Origin: an uncultured Eubacteriales bacterium
GTDB taxonomy: Bacteria > Bacillota > Clostridia > Oscillospirales > Butyricicoccaceae
Reading direction: 5' to 3'
DNA: 19,640 nt
NCBI GenBank assembly: GCA_934630445.1
Contig: CAKTWY010000020.1
Coordinates: forward strand, 1-19,640
The notes beneath the pieces are model-generated. The model was not told the DNA's origin, ran no database searches, and was given only the letters and a program-made list of their open reading frames with translations. A program made the translations under genes and the position numbers. Below, one piece after another: positions 1 to 7,233 of the stretch (the stretch's first letter is position 1; each line of letters begins with the position of its first letter).

Positions 1-8
1 TGCAGGGG

Positions 9-1103
9 TTAGCTAACGGGCATTCCCTTCTGCCCATTTTTGTGTGCATACATCTCCAGATCGGCGGCTGAGATCGCCTGTTCGATGCTTCCTGCGGACT
101 TTTGATAAATGCTGTAACCAAAAGATACCGCCGGGATGCGGGCGTCTTTTTCCTGTATACGCTCCAGATTGCACAGAAAAAGCCGGAGATGGTCTGCGGC
201 TTTTTCCCGATCAAGCGCTTCGCTCAGCACACAAAATTCATCTCCCCCGATTCGGTAGCATAAACCGACGGAAGAAAATGTCTCCCGGATGGCCGCGGCA
301 ATGGTATGCAGGCATTCATCGCCATACTGATGGCCGTATGTGTCGTTGATGGCTTTGAATGCATCTACGTCAAAAAGGAAAACCACGGCACGCTCGGATG
401 TTTTCAGACGGTTCACCTCGCACTCATATGCGCGGCGGTTGAGCAAATTGGTCAAGATATCGTGCTTTTCGGTAAGTTCGCAGAAATACGCGTAATAGAT
501 GATGATTGCCAGTGCTACACACGACCACGTCGTAAAGACCGAAGGCAGAAGAATCTGCACGCTGGTGCCCGCCAGTATAAACGCAAAAAGGAGAAAAAGC
601 GTATATCTGTTTTTGCTCTGATAACGTCTTGTGATAATTAGCGTTTCCCGAAAAAGGATCGACATTCCCCAGATATAGGAAAAGATATAGACAAAAAAGA
701 GCGGACCTCTTTGATAAACATTCGTTTCCGACACCGAGAAAACGAAACCGAACGCAGGGGAAAGCGCAGTCAAAATAAAATTGATCGCCAGCGGTAAAAA
801 CAAAGACGTTTTCAGGCGGGAGGTGTGATTGCAGAAAGCGAGGGCAATGAAAAGAGAAATAAACGGGGAGAGCGAAAACCCGACCACATTAAACAGGACA
901 TGTGCGGTGCGAAGACGGACCGTTCCGGCAGAACAATATATGCTTCCGATTTCGGCGGCGATTGCAACTACTGTAAAAAGTGCCGCAAACAGAAAAAACC
1001 GTTTCATTTTTCGGTCAAGAATTTCATTGCGGTGCACCATATAGCTTGAAACGAGCATCGCGAGAATGTTGATGACATCTGCAGCGGCAGCGTTCATAAT
1101 CAT
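9..1103 (-). CDS. Membrane-bound GGDEF diguanylate cyclase
   Basis: Predicted to make cyclic di-GMP from two GTP at the inner face of the membrane. About seven hydrophobic segments fill residues 9-208 (roughly 9-22, 36-56, 67-90, 98-118, 134-152, 167-186, 192-208). A GGDEF domain follows: the DILTNLLNRR entry motif at 215-224, the metal-binding FDVD at 244-247 and an intact GGDEF at 286-290, so catalysis is likely. The usual RxxD inhibitory site five residues before GGDEF is absent (SSVG there). There is no EAL, PAS or receiver domain, so the membrane part is the probable sensor; its ligand cannot be read. The ATG at 1103 is preferred over the in-frame ATG at 1097 because GAGG (1114-1111) lies 7 bases ahead of it. 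It is the only clear minus-strand gene and stands divergent from the symporter gene. Confidence 0.93.
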   Translation of the reverse strand: MIMNAAAADVINILAMLVSSYMVHRNEILDRKMKRFFLFAALFTVVAIAAEIGSIYCSAGTVRLRTAHVLFNVVGFSLSPFISLFIALAFCNHTSRLKTSLFLPLAINFILTALSPAFGFVFSVSETNVYQRGPLFFVYIFSYIWGMSILFRETLIITRRYQSKNRYTLFLLFAFILAGTSVQILLPSVFTTWSCVALAIIIYYAYFCELTEKHDILTNLLNRRAYECEVNRLKTSERAVVFLFDVDAFKAINDTYGHQYGDECLHTIAAAIRETFSSVGLCYRIGGDEFCVLSEALDREKAADHLRLFLCNLERIQEKDARIPAVSFGYSIYQKSAGSIEQAISAADLEMYAHKNGQKGMPVS

Positions 1104-1521
1104 GATGAATCCTCAGTTCTTCGCTGAACAAGTCCATTGAACGGTATGTTAAGCGGGCATTCAGTAGATGCAGCAGCGCGTATTTGCCGGAGTGCGCGGC
1201 GCAGAAAACACACGCGCCGGCAGACAGTAGTCTACCATAAATAATAGGATCCTTCAATGAAAACCCTCGGTTTGTTTGATGAAGGGCGGGGCAACAGAAA
1301 GCTGCGCATCGCCTCAAAAGCCATATGGTACGCTGGAATTCAAAAAACGGCGTCCACGTTGTGCAAACAATACGGGTGCCTTCTCCGCTGCGGGCAAAGC
1401 GGCGCGGCCGAAAAGGATGCATTTCCTTGAATTCTCTGTTTCCGGACAAATATCGCGTGAAAATCCTTCATAAGTATGAAGTAGGAACAGGCGCTGTACG
1501 CCGGTACGGAGGGAGAACAGG
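1104..1521. other. Divergent intergenic region, no gene seen
   Basis: This 418-base spacer separates the minus-strand cyclase from the + strand symporter and must hold the 5' regions of both. Visible structures are a hairpin-capable repeat at about 1175-1212 (TGCCGG with CCGGCA, inner CGCG with CGCG), AAGGA with TCCTT near 1411-1427, and CTTCAT-aagt-ATGAAG near 1468-1483. I could not assign a convincing -35/-10 pair in either direction. Open frames crossing it look spurious. AGCS symporters are often preceded by glycine riboswitches, but the conserved glycine-aptamer core is not recognisable here. Confidence 0.5.
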
Positions 1522-2925
1522 ATGGAGTTTGTTCAAAAGCTGTCGCAGTTCAGCACATTGCTCAACAGCCTTGCATGGGGGCCGGCCACGCTGGTGATGC
1601 TGGTGGGCATCGGCGTCTATCTGAGTCTGCGCACGGGCTTTATGCAGCTTTTTCGCGTGCCATCGATCGCGCGCAATACCGTCGCCACACTGTTCAGGCG
1701 AAGGAGAGAGCCAAACGCCCGCAGGGGCGCGATCTCTCCCTTCCAGGCGCTCACCACTGCGCTGGCGGCCACTGCCGGAACGGGGAATATCGTAGGCGTT
1801 GCGACGGCGATCGCCTCCGGCGGACCGGGCGCTATTTTCTGGATGTGGGTTTCTGCTTTTTTCGGCATGATGACAAAATATGCGGAGATCGTGCTCGCCG
1901 TCAAGTACCGTAGGCGGAACGAAAAGGGGGAGTTTGTCGGCGGGCCGATGTACTATATCGAGCAGGGCCTCCATATGAAATGGCTCGCGCGGATCTTCTC
2001 CGTGTTCGGTGTTTGCGCCTGCTTTGGGATCGGCAATAGGACGCAGGTCAACTCCATCGCCGGCGCGATGGAGGATGCCTTTGGCGTGCGACCGATCGTC
2101 ACGGGGCTTGTCGTGGCGGCGCTGACGACCATGGTGCTCCTTGGAGGGATTACACGCATTGCCAGGGTGACGGAAAAATTTGTGCCGGTAATGGCCGTTT
2201 TGTACAGCGCCGCCGCGTTTGCGGTGGTCGTGATGAACTGGCGCGCGCTGCCGGAAGCGGTGGGCCTGATTTTCCAAAGCGCATTTACCCCCACTGCGGC
2301 AGCGGGCGGCTTTCTCGGTTCGGCGCTTGCCAACACCATACAGAAGGGGGTGGCGCGCGGCGTATTTTCAAATGAAGCGGGCCTTGGCTCCGCGCCGATC
2401 GCGCACGCTGCGGCGGATACGGACAGCGCCGTGCGCCAGGGCATGTGGGGAATATTCGAGGTGTTTGTCGACACGATCGTCATGTGCACCTGTACGGCGC
2501 TTGTACTTCTGACGACGGGCGCATGGCGCACGGGCGCGGATGGTGCGGCGCTGACCATCGCGGCCTTTTCAATGAGCTTTCATGAAGCGGCGGGGGGATT
2601 TTTGGCTTTCTGCATTTTCTTTTTTGCCTTTTCAACGCTTGTCAGCTGGGGATTTTACGGAGAAAAATGCCTGGAATATCTGATGGGAACGACGCGGTGG
2701 CACATGGCGTTTCGCGCGGTCTTTGTTGCGGTCATTCTGCTCGGCGCGGTGACGAGTCTGGAGATCGTCTGGCAGGTTGCAGATACGCTCAACGGCTTCA
2801 TGGCCCTGCCGAACCTCGTGGCGCTCATCTTCCTTTCCGGCAGTGTGGTGCACGAGACAAAAGCCTTTTTCGCCGGGGCGCTTCCGCGCGCGAAGCGCCG
2901 GCCCCATTTGCGAAAACGCAGCTGA
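1522..2925 (+). CDS. AGCS-family sodium:alanine/glycine symporter
   Basis: A secondary transporter of the alanine-or-glycine:cation symporter family, expected to import a small amino acid with Na+ across the cytoplasmic membrane. The 467-residue length is normal for the family. The family signature is clear at residues 86-109 (GTGNIVGVATAI followed by GGPGAIFW), as are later family blocks such as GNRTQVNSIAG and GVFSNEAGLGSAPIAHAAA. About ten or more hydrophobic helices span the protein, ending in a short basic tail (KRRPHLRKRS). The ATG at 1522 follows GGAGGGAGAA with good spacing. Which substrate is used (alanine, glycine or glutamine, as reported for different members) cannot be decided from sequence. 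It appears monocistronic: a promoter for the next gene lies 30 bases after its stop. No clear terminator follows it. Confidence 0.95.
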   Translation: MEFVQKLSQFSTLLNSLAWGPATLVMLVGIGVYLSLRTGFMQLFRVPSIARNTVATLFRRRREPNARRGAISPFQALTTALAATAGTGNIVGVATAIASGGPGAIFWMWVSAFFGMMTKYAEIVLAVKYRRRNEKGEFVGGPMYYIEQGLHMKWLARIFSVFGVCACFGIGNRTQVNSIAGAMEDAFGVRPIVTGLVVAALTTMVLLGGITRIARVTEKFVPVMAVLYSAAAFAVVVMNWRALPEAVGLIFQSAFTPTAAAGGFLGSALANTIQKGVARGVFSNEAGLGSAPIAHAAADTDSAVRQGMWGIFEVFVDTIVMCTCTALVLLTTGAWRTGADGAALTIAAFSMSFHEAAGGFLAFCIFFFAFSTLVSWGFYGEKCLEYLMGTTRWHMAFRAVFVAVILLGAVTSLEIVWQVADTLNGFMALPNLVALIFLSGSVVHETKAFFAGALPRAKRRPHLRKRS

Positions 2926-2956
2926 AGCAGGAGATGCAACCTCTTTGCGCCCGCGC

Positions 2957-2985
2957 TTGTCATTTGAACTTTTTTGTGGTAAAAT
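2957..2985 (+). promoter_or_regulatory. Predicted sigma-A promoter for carD
   Basis: TTGTCA (2957-2962) and TAAAAT (2980-2985) are separated by exactly 17 bases; each differs from the sigma-A consensus at one position. TGG directly precedes the -10, giving an extended -10 element. Transcription would start near 2992, leaving a leader of about 190 bases before carD. The flanking DNA is notably AT-rich for this genome. Confidence 0.7.
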
Positions 2986-3184
2986 TATTTATAAAGCAAA
3001 TATTTTACCTGTAATTTCATGTCCTTTCGCTCCCTGCTGGGCAGGAAGTGTACGAGCGGGAACATGCAGATCGTCTGCCGGGCGGCCGGGGGATGGTAAA
3101 AAGAAGAGAACAAATGAATCGCCGCGCAGTGTGCTGGACGGATATCTGCAGCGCGCAGGAGCGGCAGCGCAGGGAGGTGCGGCA

Positions 3185-3670
3185 GTGTTTCTTATTGGCG
3201 ATAAGATCCTCCATCCGATGCACGGTGCGGGAGTGATCGACGAAATCGTGACGCAAAAGGTCAGCGGCGTTACGCGCGAGTATTATGTCATGCACGTTTC
3301 GGTCGGGAGCATGAAGGTGATGATCCCGGTCGCGTCGTGCGGCGAGATTGGTGTTCGGCCTGTGCTGTCAGCGCGAGAGGCGGACGAGGTGATCGCGTCG
3401 CTTGCAGCGCTTCACGTCGAAGACACGGCCAACTGGAACCGCCGCTATCGGGAAAATATGCTGCGCATCAAGAGCGGCGATATCCTTCAGGTCGCGCAGG
3501 TGGTAAAAAGCCTTGCGCTGCGCGAGCGCGAGCACGGCCTTTCCACCGGCGAGCGGAAAATGCTCTCCTCCGCGCGGCAGATCTTCTATTCAGAGCTGGT
3601 GCTGTCGAAAAACGCGACGCTTACCGAGATCGAGGCGCTGGTTTCGCACGCCCTTTCCCGGGAAAACTGA
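3185..3670 (+). CDS. carD: CarD/CdnL-family RNA polymerase-binding transcription regulator
   Basis: CarD-type proteins bind the RNA polymerase beta subunit and stabilise or tune open complexes at promoters. The 161-residue product has both expected parts. The N-terminal RNAP-interaction (Tudor-like) domain, about residues 1-58, carries GDKILHPMHGAGVI, then REYYVMHV and MKVMIPV. A helical C-terminal domain (about 62-160) contains WNRRYREN at 84-91 and the GERKMLSSARQIFYSEL helix. The frame is open far upstream, but I place the start at the GTG at 3185: it begins exactly where the family begins, and GGGAGGTG (3172-3179) sits 5 bases ahead. Neighbours ispD and ispF follow, a common arrangement in Bacillota, though a terminator separates them here. 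Confidence 0.93.
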   Translation: MFLIGDKILHPMHGAGVIDEIVTQKVSGVTREYYVMHVSVGSMKVMIPVASCGEIGVRPVLSAREADEVIASLAALHVEDTANWNRRYRENMLRIKSGDILQVAQVVKSLALREREHGLSTGERKMLSSARQIFYSELVLSKNATLTEIEALVSHALSREN

Positions 3671-3688
3671 CGGCAATACGCACAAGAG

Positions 3689-3725
3689 CGCCGGAAAGGC
3701 CCGCGGGCTTTTTCCGGCGGCTTTT
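3689..3725 (+). terminator. Intrinsic terminator after carD
   Basis: CGCCGGAAA (3689-3697) pairs perfectly with TTTCCGGCG (3711-3719), and an inner GCC/GGC helix can form near 3699-3708. GGCTTTT follows; the T tract is short (four), so efficiency may be partial. It lies 19 bases past the carD stop and about 100 bases before ispD, which would uncouple the two transcripts. Confidence 0.65.
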
Positions 3726-3826
3726 CAAGAACGGCTCCCCTGGTAAGAACATGGCGGCGCTTTGTGCGTCGAATACGGATTCCAGGGCTTGACCGACGCG
3801 CAGGGATGGGGCAAAGGGGTTTATCG

Positions 3827-4540
3827 ATGTTTGGTTTCAGAAAGAAAAAAGAAAGCGAGCCGTTTGTCGCGGCGGTGATTCCGGCCGGCGGCAGTTCTTC
3901 GCGCATGGGGGAGAATAAGCTCCTGATGGACCTGGGCGGCATGCCGGTCCTGATCCGTACGCTCCGGGCCTTCCTTTTCAGCGGGGCAATACGGGAGGTG
4001 GTCGTCGCCTGCCGGGAAGCGGACATGGCTGAAATCGCCTCGCTCTGCGCGCTGTACGGTTTGCGGGAGGGTGTCAGGCTTGTGCGCGGGGGCGACACGC
4101 GTCAGCGCTCCGTACTCGCCGGCGTGATGGAAGTATCCAAAAAAGCAGAGTATATCGCCATTCATGACGGCGCGCGGCCGCTGGTGGAGCAGGATGTGAT
4201 CGCGCGCACGGTCGAAGCGGCCATCTCCTTCGGCGCGGCGGCGCCTGCCGTTGCGGTCAAAGACACGATCAAAGAGGTGACCGGCGGCGTGATCGTCCGC
4301 ACGCTTGCGCGCGAGCGTCTTTTTGCAGTGCAGACGCCGCAGGTGTTCGACGCGGCGCTGATCAAGGCCGCGCTCGTGAAAGCGGAGGAGGAGCAGATCC
4401 AATATACCGACGACTGCGCCGCGGCGGAAGCTGTGGGCATGGCGGTGCATATCGTCGAAGGGGATTATGAAAATATCAAACTCACCACGCCGGAGGATAT
4501 CATTGCGGCGGAGGCGATTTTGGCGGAAAGAGGGGAATGA
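3827..4540 (+). CDS. ispD: 2-C-methyl-D-erythritol 4-phosphate cytidylyltransferase
   Basis: Third step of the MEP isoprenoid pathway: joins CTP and methylerythritol phosphate to give CDP-ME in the cytosol. The 237-residue protein shows the nucleotide-binding loop PAGGSSSRMGENK (19-31), GGDTRQRSV (88-96), HDGARP (113-118), the TDD at 194-196 and the C-terminal GDYENIKLTTPED (212-224), all family hallmarks. The open frame extends upstream to 3764, but the ATG at 3827 is chosen because AAAGGGG (3813-3819) precedes it by 7 bases. A short basic start (FRKKKES) comes before the fold. One base separates its stop from ispF, so the two are co-transcribed and probably translationally coupled. Confidence 0.97.
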   Translation: MFGFRKKKESEPFVAAVIPAGGSSSRMGENKLLMDLGGMPVLIRTLRAFLFSGAIREVVVACREADMAEIASLCALYGLREGVRLVRGGDTRQRSVLAGVMEVSKKAEYIAIHDGARPLVEQDVIARTVEAAISFGAAAPAVAVKDTIKEVTGGVIVRTLARERLFAVQTPQVFDAALIKAALVKAEEEQIQYTDDCAAAEAVGMAVHIVEGDYENIKLTTPEDIIAAEAILAERGE

Positions 4541-4541
4541 T

Positions 4542-5027
4542 ATGCGCATCGGCCATGGATATGACGTGCACCGGTTTGTACCGGGGCGCGCGTTCATCCT
4601 GGGCGGGGTAGACATTCCGTATACGCAGGGGCTGCTCGGCCACAGCGACGCGGACGTGCTTACCCACGCGCTGATGGACGCCATTTTAGGCGCGCTTGCT
4701 TTGGAGGACATCGGCAGCCACTTCCCGGACAGCGACGAGGCGTACCGCGGCGCGTCGAGCCTCGTGCTGCTTGAGCATGTGCGCACGCTGATGGAGGAGC
4801 GGGGATGGCGGCTTTCAAACGCCGACTGCACCGTGATCGCGCAGCGGCCAAAGCTTCGGCCGTATGTCGGCGCCATGCGTGAAAACCTTGCGGCATGCCT
4901 TGGAACGGATGTTTCGCGCATCAGCGTCAAGGCTACGACGGAGGAGGGGCTCGGCTTTACAGGCGCGGGCGAAGGCGTTGCCGCGCACGCGGTGTGCCTT
5001 CTTGAGCGCGCGGGGGGCGCGCGCTGA
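4542..5027 (+). CDS. ispF: 2-C-methyl-D-erythritol 2,4-cyclodiphosphate synthase
   Basis: Cyclises CDP-ME 2-phosphate to MEcPP with loss of CMP in the MEP pathway; the family works as a trimer with a zinc site. The 161-residue product opens with RIGHGYDVHRF, giving zinc ligands D8 and H10, with H42 the third (in GHSDADVLTHALMDAILGA). The DIGSHFPDSD loop at 56-65 and the C-terminal KATTEEGLGFTGAGEG (130-145) are also diagnostic. The ATG at 4542 starts one base after ispD ends, with AGAGGGG inside the ispD end as ribosome site. ispE, the enzyme between these two steps, is not in the window. Confidence 0.97.
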   Translation: MRIGHGYDVHRFVPGRAFILGGVDIPYTQGLLGHSDADVLTHALMDAILGALALEDIGSHFPDSDEAYRGASSLVLLEHVRTLMEERGWRLSNADCTVIAQRPKLRPYVGAMRENLAACLGTDVSRISVKATTEEGLGFTGAGEGVAAHAVCLLERAGGAR

Positions 5028-5035
5028 AATCTTTT
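5005..5035 (+). terminator. Possible terminator overlapping the ispF stop
   Basis: AGCGCGCG (5005-5012) and CGCGCGCT (5018-5025) form a perfect 8-bp stem around a GGGGG loop; the last paired T is the first base of the ispF TGA. The downstream tract is only TTTT (5032-5035) after a seven-base gap, so this is a strong hairpin with a weak tail. Confidence 0.45.
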
Positions 5036-5055
5036 ACAAAAAATTCGTAAATTTA

Positions 5056-5086
5056 TTGTACATGCCTTTGTGCGGTATGGTATGAT
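5056..5086 (+). promoter_or_regulatory. Predicted promoter for the cdaA operon
   Basis: The -10 is TATGAT (5081-5086), preceded by TGG as an extended -10. The best -35 is TTGTAC (5056-5061) at a long 19-base spacing, so recognition may rest on the extended -10. The leader to cdaA would be about 75 bases and is too short for a typical c-di-AMP riboswitch. Confidence 0.55.
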
Positions 5087-5164
5087 AGTAGACGGTGGCC
5101 CGGGATGCGAGGGCAGGGCAACAAATAACGGAGAAAGGGCGCGTGCCCGGCGGTTGGTGCAGGT

Positions 5165-6007
5165 ATGGATTTTTTCAATTACGTATGGCAGATCATAAGG
5201 CTTGCAACGGTGATGGATCTGCTGGATATCGTCATCGTCACGTTCGTTTTGTATAAGATCGTGCATCTGATCCGCGGCACGACGGCAGCGCGGCTCCTGA
5301 AGGGGGTTGCGCTTCTGCTCGTTGTGACGCAGCTTGCGGACTGGATGCAGTTGAATGTCATCAGCTTCCTGCTGGAGAATACGCTGAATGTCGGCATTCT
5401 TGCAGTGGTGGTGCTCTTTCAGCCGGAGCTGCGCAAGATGTTTGAGAATGTCGGCCGCACGCGCTTCAAATCGCTGTTCGACCGGGAGACGGAGTCTCAC
5501 GCGGTGGAGCATGCCATTGTGCAGATCGTCGACGCATGCACGTCGATGTCGTGGTCGCGCACGGGCGCTCTGATCGTTTTTGAGCGCGGCGACAAACTCG
5601 GAGATGTCGTACGTACCGGCACAACGCTGAATGCGGAGATCACCGCAGAGCTTACAAAAAATATCTTTTACCCCAAAGCGCCGCTCCATGACGGCGCCGT
5701 TGTCGTGCGCGAAGGCCGTATTCTGGCGGCGGGCTGCGTGCTGCCGCTGTCGGCGAACAGCACCCTGAGCCGTGATCTCGGCACACGTCACCGGGCCGCA
5801 GTCGGCATGAGCGAGAACACCGATGCGATCTGTGTCGTTGTTTCTGAAGAGACTGGCTCGATATCAGTCGCAGCCAGCGGCATGCTCAAGCGCCATCTCG
5901 CACCGGAAACGCTTGAAAAGCTTTTGATGAACGACTTACTGCCCGCACAGGAAGAGAACGGCGGCCGCGGCTTCCTTGGGAACTTAAGAAAGGGGAAGGG
6001 CAAGTGA
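5165..6007 (+). CDS. cdaA: Membrane diadenylate cyclase CdaA
   Basis: Makes cyclic di-AMP from two ATP; this second messenger controls potassium, osmolyte and cell-wall balance in Bacillota. Three membrane segments lie at about residues 20-36, 43-60 and 65-85, followed by a linker and the DAC domain. The catalytic DGA is at 176-178 (in KAPLHDGAVV) and the RHR motif at 208-210 (in GTRHRAA), both intact. The 280-residue length is typical. The ATG at 5165 has only a weak site (GGTTGGTG, 5 bases ahead), suggesting modest translation, yet it gives the usual CdaA N-terminus. Its stop overlaps the GTG of cdaR by four bases, as expected for the CdaA–CdaR regulatory pair. Confidence 0.97.
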   Translation: MDFFNYVWQIIRLATVMDLLDIVIVTFVLYKIVHLIRGTTAARLLKGVALLLVVTQLADWMQLNVISFLLENTLNVGILAVVVLFQPELRKMFENVGRTRFKSLFDRETESHAVEHAIVQIVDACTSMSWSRTGALIVFERGDKLGDVVRTGTTLNAEITAELTKNIFYPKAPLHDGAVVVREGRILAAGCVLPLSANSTLSRDLGTRHRAAVGMSENTDAICVVVSEETGSISVAASGMLKRHLAPETLEKLLMNDLLPAQEENGGRGFLGNLRKGKGK

Positions 6008-7233
6008 GAGAATGGATCAAAAAGCACGACCTGGTAACGCTTGCCCTTTGCCTTGGCGGCGCGATTCTTCTGTGGTTTTACGTCGCAAGCGTTCAGAATC
6101 CGGAGAAGACGGTGCCCGTGAGCGGCGTTAAGGTTTCACTGATCGGGCTGGATACGCTCGAGGCGAACAATCTGATGGTGCTGAACGAAGGAACGTTTAC
6201 GGTTACGATCAATGTCGAAGGCAAGCGCGATAAGCTGGCTGAGGTTTTACCTGAGCGGATTACCGCCAAGGCGGATGTTTCCAATATTCAGACGACGGGG
6301 CGCATCGGCATCCCGTATAAGGTCGAACTGAACGTCGACAACGTCACAGTAGTCGGGCGCTCGCCGGCCTATATCAACGTTGAGGTCGACCGAAAGGTGA
6401 CTGAGACGGTGCCGGTGACGGTCAATCAGACCGGCAGCGCAGGCGAGGGCTACGTGTATGAGACAATGGTGGCCGAGCCCTCTTCAATCGTGGTCGAGGG
6501 GCCGCAGTCGGTTGTGAGTACGATTGCCGGCGCTTATGTCAGCGTCAATACCGACAAGCTACAGGAGTCGGTCGACGGCGCATTTGAGTATACGCTTGTC
6601 GACCATGACGGAAAGGCCGTGGACACCACGCATCTTATCTGCGACACGCAGGTCGTCAACCTGAGCATGGCGGTGCGCCGCGTTAAGGAAATTCCGCTGC
6701 AGGTACAGCTTGTTTCTGCGCCCGGCATCGATGCGAAGTACGCCGAGGCCGTCATCTCGCCGGATGTGATCGAGGTGTCGGGAACGGAGCGCGTGCTCGA
6801 AACGCTGAATCAGATCAGCCTCGGCTCGATCGATCTGCGCGAGCATTTTCTCAACGGGAAATCGGTCGAACTGCCCATTCCCCTGCCAAATGGGGTGAAA
6901 AATATGAGCGGCGAGACGAGCGCCACAATAACCATTAACCTTACGGACATTGAGGTACGCAACTACAACGTTACGAATTTCAGCTACATCAACGCGCCGG
7001 AAGGGGCGGTGTACGACGTGGTGTCTGCCCCGGTGATCAGCGTCATGATCTATGGGCATAAGGATGTGCTCGACGCGATCGACAGCGATATGATCTCGCT
7101 GGTGGCAGATATCGAGGGCGCGGCGCTTGAGCCGGGCCGGCATAATGTCAAGGCGCACGTAGTGATCGAAGACAGTCCCGACGTCGGCGTCGTGTCCGAT
7201 TATGAACTGATTCTGGATGTGAAAAACGAGTGA
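6004..7233 (+). CDS. cdaR: CdaA regulatory protein CdaR (YbbR-domain protein)
   Basis: CdaR proteins are membrane-anchored and modulate CdaA activity from outside the membrane. This 409-residue product has one N-terminal membrane helix (about 10-29) and then an extracytoplasmic stretch of four YbbR-like beta repeats (roughly 37-118, 124-212, 214-305 and 310-400). Each has a VPVTV/IPLQV-type opening and a P-x-x-I-x-V-x-G core, for example EPSSIVVEGPQSVVS and SPDVIEVSGTERVLE. The GTG at 6004 overlaps the cdaA stop (GTGA), with AAAGGGGAAGGG just upstream. Its own stop overlaps the next GTG in the same way. In many Bacillota glmM comes next; here a flavoprotein does. Confidence 0.93.
   Translation: MREWIKKHDLVTLALCLGGAILLWFYVASVQNPEKTVPVSGVKVSLIGLDTLEANNLMVLNEGTFTVTINVEGKRDKLAEVLPERITAKADVSNIQTTGRIGIPYKVELNVDNVTVVGRSPAYINVEVDRKVTETVPVTVNQTGSAGEGYVYETMVAEPSSIVVEGPQSVVSTIAGAYVSVNTDKLQESVDGAFEYTLVDHDGKAVDTTHLICDTQVVNLSMAVRRVKEIPLQVQLVSAPGIDAKYAEAVISPDVIEVSGTERVLETLNQISLGSIDLREHFLNGKSVELPIPLPNGVKNMSGETSATITINLTDIEVRNYNVTNFSYINAPEGAVYDVVSAPVISVMIYGHKDVLDAIDSDMISLVADIEGAALEPGRHNVKAHVVIEDSPDVGVVSDYELILDVKNE

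Noticed and set aside
1205..1340. Possible glycine riboswitch upstream of the AGCS symporter (GGGGCAACAG segment)
   Set aside because: The conserved second half of the aptamer (CTCTCAGGCAAAAGGAC-like) is missing and the flanking helix does not form.
1024..1449. Minus-strand 141-codon frame rich in Cys and His upstream of the GGDEF gene
   Set aside because: It overlaps the start of the cyclase in another frame, has no ribosome site or family resemblance, and its composition is that of chance translation of spacer DNA.
3048..3236. 62-codon frame starting before carD
   Set aside because: Different frame from carD, no ribosome site, ends inside the CarD domain; basic chance composition.
5087..5164. 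c-di-AMP (ydaO-type) riboswitch before cdaA
   Set aside because: The leader is only about 75 bases, too short for this class, and shows no recognisable core; only a GGGC-gcgt-GCCC hairpin.
3821..5791. 656-codon minus-strand frame opposite ispD, ispF and cdaA
   Set aside because: It is antisense to three certain genes; long antisense frames are expected in GC-rich DNA and the product is low-complexity, rich in Arg and His.
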